64,000 nucleotides of DNA, taken from Salvator merianae (taxonomy: Eukaryota > Chordata > Lepidosauria > Squamata > Teiidae). The stretch covers positions 7,856,799-7,920,798 of the forward strand of contig QVOM02000115.1 in assembly GCA_003586115.2 (NCBI GenBank), written 5' to 3'. Of the stretch, positions 58,063 to 64,000 are shown in pieces; position 1 is the stretch's first letter, and each line of letters begins with the position of its first letter. Position numbers and translations under genes: made by a program. Under the pieces are notes generated by a model, which was given only the letters and a program-made list of their open reading frames with translations, did no database searches and was not told the origin of the DNA.

Positions 58063-61000
58063 CTAAAAAAAGAAAGAAAGAATACAGGGAAGGTCACACA
58101 GGAAACCACAAAGAGGGGGCACAAAAAGAAATGCTAAAATCTTAACAAATCAAAAGAAGTTCAGTTAACAAAACTAAAGTACTGTATTGAAAGAAAAAGA
58201 TGAAAGATTTATACAATTATTTGTTCCTGCTTGTATTAATTCATCTTGAAATTTTTTGTCTTATGTTCATTCTGGTATATCATCCACTTGATATGGTCAT
58301 TTGACTAATCAAAAAATTTATTTATTCATTCCACAAAAAAGGCAAATTTTACAACTGTATCTAGTATTAGCCATAACTTTTGGTTTTTCCTGAATCTTAA
58401 GAAGTCATTGTTCTTATCTGAATTATTTATTTTTTTTAAAAAAAACTATAAAAGGAAAAGTTTCCAATTTTTGATACAACTTTAGAACCAATCCACATGC
58501 ACCTGGATTAAAGTGCAATGTACTGTGCCCTGATGATGCTACTTGGCCTAGTGGTGAAATGTCTACAGAATGAAGATTCAGCTCAGAGACTTCCTATACT
58601 GGTGTGAAGACTGCTGGATTTACACCACATGCAAACCACTTAGCCAGGGGCCACGTAGGAGCTAGTGATGTTGCCAGAGAGGATTTGATTTTGTCTTAAT
58701 CACAGTATTTTCTTTTTTACTTTAGTTTACACTCTGTGTGTGTGTGTAAGGGATGCACATAAGTACATTAGGATATGGATAAAATGTAGTCTTATTTTAT
58801 GGGGAAGAGGAATTCATGTTGAATTCCATGCCAAACAGCAGTTAGCATCACCAAAAGTGCAGGTACAGCACCTAAAATGGAAGTCTGTGCCACTTCATTT
58901 ACTCATCTAACTCCTTCACATCAGCAGTGGTCTGCAGGGTGAGGCCTGTGAAGCCTGAGGCAGTAATTCAAAGCCCCATGTTGTAAGTCCCAACCTATAG
59001 CTCCTGCTGCTTAAAGATACACACCTTCACTCATTAGGGTGACCGTTCCCATTTGGAGAAAGGAGTTCTAATAGTGAGGGTCAGCAAACAGTGTGGAAAG
59101 AAAGACAGCGAGCAAAGCTTTCTTGGCAAGGCCAACAAGGCAGTTTGTTTATCTAGTAAATTCCCTTGCGCCCACTCTCTCTTGTTGTATCTTTCCCATC
59201 TCCTGCCCACACAGGAGAAGAACATGTGGTATACAAATATACCATGCTGCATACCTTCTTGCCCCACTTCCAAAATAACATAAATGGTAGCACATGCCTT
59301 ACGTACATCATGGGGGACAAAAAAAACCCCTTGTATGCATTCAGTATATGGCAGAGCACCAGAGCTACAGCAGGAGAACAAGATATATATATATTTACAC
59401 ATGCACAATGAGAAACAGAGTATTTTATTTGGATCTGAGAATCAAAGGGCCGAACTACTCCTAAGTTTTAATCCAACTTCAGTCCACTTTCAGAGTGGAA
59501 GAACACATCAGCAAAGTGGCTAGCAATTTCCTTCTGTATTACCTAACCTAGACAATCCATATCACTTTGATGTGTCCTCTCATTCTGAAGGTGGATCAAA
59601 TGTGGATTAAAATCTACATATAGCTGGGTCCTAGGGCAGACTACACACATTCCCTGGGGACTATACTAGATGCTGCCAGAGAACACGGGCTCTGCACAAT
59701 GCCAGGGAGCACATCAACGGGAGACCCTGGCTGAGCATTCCCAGGTCCTCTGTCTGGATCCTGTTGGGTTTTTAGAAACAACTAAAAATAAAGCATAAAG
59801 TGATATTCAGATTGATTAATGAAACATAACACTTGGTTCAAACTCACAGTACTATAAAATGAGTTATTGTAGTGGATTTCAATTAAAGGGAGCAGAGAAA
59901 TGAACAGTCATTCCTCTTATAGCACTGATTTGCACAGCATGGCAAATGTGTCTTCCCTGGTAATAACATGATTTTGTAAAGCATGATGTTGCTATTAATC
60001 ACAAAAGTGTGACTTCCTCCAATCAACATGACCCTAGAAAGTTGCAATTACGTGATTTGGCCTAACTTACACTAGTAGCCAGAGGCTCTGCGTTCCCCCA
60101 ACGATCCATTTTTCACAGGTGGTTACTACTTGCCTAACATGATTCGTATTGCGTCATGCTTTGCAGGAACCACAATGTTATAAAAGAGATAAGTGTTATA
60201 TATATATTGAATATGTTTGTATGCTGTTTGCAGCATACAAATCTCCTAAAGAGGGTTAGGTTTGTAAGGACAAACAGTTCATAAGCCTATCCCTCAACAA
60301 AGTTATGAGGAAGGTGAGCTCTGAAGGAGAGCTCTGAAGGAGAGTACAAGTAGTACTCATTATCATGGCCTGGGCTGAAAATTCTTCTGAGGACAGAGTA
60401 GGGGACTTTAATTTGCAGAGTCCTGCTGTTGATACTTCTGATGAAGAAATGTCAACCACAAATGGTGCTCTAGATCAGCCATCAATGGATGAGTTACAAC
60501 TTCCACAAACCCAGCAGCCAGAGGAGCCTGAGGGAACTTTGAAGGATGACATGTAATCTCCCTCATCAAAGATAGCTGCTGAAGGTCAAATTCAGGCACC
60601 TGCCTAACCATGTCATGAGGAAATACAGACACAAAGAATGATTGAGCTCAGCTAAGGGTTGAGTATGGGCTGGCAGCATTTGGGTATTTTAACAAGCCAG
60701 CACATTCCTATTTTTGTGGAAACAACTCTTCACTTCTTGGCAAAACTCTAACTTCTTGAACAATCATTCTGAACCCTTGATAATAAGACTTCCTGACAAG
60801 GCTTCTCCCAAACTTTATTAGACACAGTTCATTCATTTTCAAAGAGAAAGACCTAGCAACATTATAAAGACTTTCTCCATTGCTTTAAGTTGTTGAGTAC
60901 AGGCTACTGTTATTGACCTGCAATAAATCTTGAGAGACTTGGTTGTTCAAAGTACAGGGAAAATACACTGAAAGCTTCTCCCAACATCATGCCAAGCTGC

Positions 61001-62400
61001 GTACCAGAGAAACAGTGGTTTGGTGTGATGCCAGGAGAGATTTTGCCAAGCTTCCGACATGTTTTTCCTCCACACTGAATAACCAAACCACTCCAAACAG
61101 GTACCAAACTGATGCACATGACCTTAGTATATGTGCGTTTGTCATCATCAGCTTTCATAACTTCTTTTTCCTCATTATGGAAAATTTTCAATGTAACATT
61201 GGAGAATAACTCTCAGGATACACAACCCTTCAAAACCAGGAAAGGAATAACAATAACATTTTTTTTTCCAGCTATGCACTATAGCATTTCTTCTCAAAAT
61301 AATAATTAAAAAATCCAATTTATTCAACGTGGCTGCAATAAGTCATCTGTTAACAGCATAACAAATCAGACTTTGAAAACTATTCTTAATTTAATTCAAC
61401 TAGAAAAGGCTGGCTGAGGTGCATTTCCCATGCTACTCTGTCAAAAGATAGGCCAGTTGTCTTCACTCCACCCTTTTGAAGAATTTCACATCAGCTTAGG
61501 GTTTTAGGGTTTTGCTGCCAGACTAACATTTTTCAATTATTATCCTACATATTAAAAAAGTGAACTGCTGTGGGACTTCAGCGTGAAGCCTGGTGTAACA
61601 TATGAACAGTAAAGATTGTACTCGTGTCTCTGGTATATCCAAAGAACTAGGGCTTACATTTCTAAGGGAGCTGTCAGACGTGATTAAAAAGTGGCAGTTG
61701 TCCAAATGGGCAGATAGGTCTGACTATGTAGTAGTGCACTGACAATTCATTCTTCTGTTGTGCTGGCTTAAGATAAGTATGGGATGAGCTGCACTTTGCA
61801 GCAAAAGCTGGTATACTCCCATTTGAGCCAGTGCTTGTCCAACAGGGCTGCCAGATAATTAGCCAAATTAATTATCCTATCCATACAAAAAGCCCCCCAA
61901 AAAGCCAAAAGTATCTGCTCTTTGGCTGATTTTTAGCCGAAGTTGGTGGCCCTGTTGTCTGGTACCTGCTGCATTGCTGCAGGAGGACCAAACAGCCTGA
62001 TGGCCTTCTGGGAGGCTGACATGGGAAATGCCACCTTCTCCAAAAGAGGTGACCTTTCCCCCTGTCATCCAGAATGTCCCTAAAATAAGACAAAAAAGGG
62101 TATCACTTAGCTCCTTCAGCAGTACTGTGGTTTCTTCAATAGCTAAAATGTTTGAAACCCTCCCACTTCTGAAAATCAATTTTCACCTGCTACAGTGATA
62201 AACAAATGCATACCAAAATAACAGGAGAATGAAGGGACACTCTTCACTGGACAGACCAAATGTTACTTCATTAGGACAATGAAAACTACAGCATTATTAG
62301 AACTTTAATCTGTCTGGGGACATATTTGTCTCTTTGGCTACTTGTCACTTCTGCCAACCTGCTCAAACTGTTAATAATTTTGTCAGTATTGAGAACTCAC
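58063..62400 (-). other. BMPR2: BMPR2 intron 12
   Basis: Bounded by donor T|GTGAGTTC (GT at plus 62399-62400) and acceptor AG (58063-58064). It holds a MITE at 59447-59631, a short 14-bp tandem near 60316-60343, a TA run at 59384-59396, and a 63-codon acidic open frame at 60365-60556 (Glu/Gln/Ser-rich) of unknown origin, which may be part of an old repeat. Nothing else was recognised. Confidence 0.9.
59447..59631. mobile_element. 185-bp palindromic MITE
   Basis: Inverted repeats of about 64 bp make up most of the element. The left arm contains TTTTAATCCAACTTCAGTCC and ends with ACACATCA. The right-arm complement contains TTTTAATCCACATTTGATCC and ends with ACACATCA. About 70 percent of positions pair, so it is old. 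A truncated relative lies at 39301-39474. It is within BMPR2 intron 12 and non-coding. Confidence 0.65.
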
Positions 62401-63680
62401 ACTGCATACTACAGCCATCCAAAATATTTGTGGCTGACAGATCCAATGAATTAGGTCTCTGTGCTCTTCTAGGATGGGTCTGCCCAGAATTTGGTACTGT
62501 GCTCTGGTTGCTGGGAACAGAAACACTTTGCCCTAGACACGGATTACTGTTGTTGTTATTGGCATTTGTTCGGCCAGTATCCAATGATCGCTCTCGCCTG
62601 TCCACCAGACGATCTAGGATGCCCTCGTCATGGCTCACTTGCTGCTCCCTTCTTAATAAGGGCTCGTGCTCATCAGGACTTGAGTTAATATTCAGGCGAC
62701 TGTCCTCTCCACTGAATTGGTTCTGCAGCATTTCCTGGGCCCTGTGTGCCCCTGAGTTGGCGGCTTGGCCGGATGGCACTGTACCATTCACAAACTGGGT
62801 TGGTACAGTGTGAGAGTTTATGGCATGGCTCCTCCCTGCCACTTCATTTGTTGTAACTGTCACCACATGAGGTTCTGCAGCATTGATTGTGTTCATCTTG
62901 GCAACTCCAGTTTCTACTTGTTTCAAGTTTGATTTGTGCTTCCCTCCAAATTTCAGCCGAGGCTCTTTTGTTGAGTTTTTGGTGTTTAAGGGTAGGCTAG
63001 TAGGCCTCTTTGGGAGGTTCTGTTGCTTGGGAAGAGGGTAGACCTGAGCAGGCTGAACATCTGGAATTAGGCATGCTTGGCCATTTCCAACTTGCGTGAA
63101 GTCCTGTTGCCCTGTTGCTTCCACTGCCAGTTTTATCAGTGGGTATAGTAAACTGGAGCTAGTGCTACTGAGTGGATCTGGCCCACTGAACTGCTTAAGG
63201 GAATGCTCCATAAGATTTTCATCAGAGCTTTCCTTTAAATTCTTATCTACTTCCTTTGGATCCAACTTGTTAGTCTCCAAGTCCTCCTCTGTTAGCTGCA
63301 GACAAACAGGAGTTGGCCCAAGCGGCTGCATGCCATTTGTAGCACTGAGGTTTGTTTCACCTGAATAAGGCATCTCAGAAATGGTGGTCATGCCGGTGCT
63401 TGGGGTGAGACCAGTTGTGTTGGTGGTGGTAGTGTTGGTGGACAGGCTTGTGACACTAGTTTCAGGGCTAGGAATACGGGCCTGTGCTTGCTGTCGCTCA
63501 TAGTTAATAGAGTTTCGGTTCTTCTCCCCAATTGTTAGTGGTGTGCTTGATAGGGAAAGTTCAGAGGAAAGGTTCTTCACTATGCTCTCAGTATGGTGAA
63601 CTGAGTCCTCAATGTAAGATGAAGAAGAGTAATCTTGATATGGTCTGATCTTTGGCACACGCCTATGGTGTGACAGGTTT
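62401..63680 (-). CDS. BMPR2: BMPR2, exon 12 (large cytoplasmic-tail exon)
   Basis: A 1,280-base exon, the same length as human exon 12 (c.1587-2866, from memory), starting in [20 protein letters not shown] and ending [17 protein letters not shown]. It encodes about 426 residues of the C-terminal tail after the kinase domain. This tail is unique to BMPR2 among type 2 receptors and interacts with LIMK1, SRC, DYNLT1 and other partners in mammals. Highly conserved blocks include [60 protein letters not shown] and [17 protein letters not shown]. The segment before [11 protein letters not shown] is the most diverged from mammals. The acceptor is TTTTTAAAG| and the donor is T|GTGAGTTC. The reading frame is intact. 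The open frame continuing to 62363 is intron read-through. Confidence 0.98.
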
Positions 63681-64000
63681 CTTTAAAAACAAAACAAAAA
63701 CAGCAGTAGAATTAATAATATGTAGGTAATAAATGGTTTCATTACTGAAGTATCAAAAATGCAAACTGGGTAGATTTTTCCAGCAAGATTAGCTCTCATA
63801 AGAATGTTACAGTAAGAATAGTAATGCTGCCATGTTCTAAGCCTCATTCTGCTGCCCTAGATCCCCTTGCCTCAGAAGATGCATACCAATCATACTAAGG
63901 ACACGCTAACTACAATTTGTGGTAATAGCTATCTCATTTCCAGAACTGTTCATTCTGTTCTCTTTCTAATGCAGAAACAGGCTTCTTCTTAGTTACAGCT
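63681..64000 (-). other. BMPR2: BMPR2 intron 11 (3' part)
   Basis: A T-rich minus-strand tract precedes the AG at plus 63681-63682. No exon 11 sequence is seen in the remaining 320 bases, so it lies beyond the right edge. Confidence 0.85.

Noticed and set aside
62334..62813. 159-codon plus-strand frame
   Set aside because: Antisense shadow of BMPR2 exon 12, which has an unambiguous protein match.

Overview
This window is nuclear DNA of a vertebrate, most likely a squamate reptile (lizard or snake). The evidence is two recognisable vertebrate genes with intron-split coding sequence, an AT-rich background with one CpG island, and a squamate-like mix of repeats: a Sauria-type SINE tail, a BovB-type LINE fragment, antisense L1, CR1/L3-type LINEs, a DIRS-like reverse transcriptase fragment, tRNA-derived SINEs ending in CAA repeats, and several families of short inverted-repeat DNA transposons. 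The species cannot be named from sequence alone.

Both genes lie on the minus strand. BMPR2 (bone morphogenetic protein receptor type 2) occupies the right end, with coding exon 12 (62401-63680), intron 12, coding exon 13 with the stop codon (57812-58062) and a long 3' UTR that probably ends near 49,210. Its upstream exons lie beyond the right edge. FAM117B follows, about 16 kb downstream in the same orientation. Only its first coding exon (32122-32857) is seen, inside a CpG island with CCAAT and GC boxes. Everything from 32121 down to 1 is read as FAM117B intron 1, because no second exon was recognised. BMPR2 followed by FAM117B in the same direction is the order in human 2q33.

Layout: 1-6200 is AT-rich intron with one probable retroposed mRNA fragment (1144-1553). 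6200-14500 is the most structured stretch: two copies of a GC-rich palindromic transposon, a second inverted-repeat element, a diverged tandem array with a period of about 70 bp that both interrupt, and antisense L1 and BovB pieces. 14500-30750 holds LINE tails, a DIRS-like fragment, two copies of a 370-bp inverted-repeat family, and a CR1-type reverse transcriptase. 30750-33300 is the FAM117B 5' region. 33300-49200 is intergenic DNA with SINEs, a third copy of the 370-bp family, a three-arm foldback element and simple repeats. 49200-64000 is BMPR2.

No CRISPR array, operon, bacterial gene or novel protein system was found. The most unusual items are the 1.04-kb palindromic element nested in the 70-bp array, the three-arm foldback element at 48.3 kb, and the retrocopy with poly(A) and target-site duplication near 1.1-1.55 kb.
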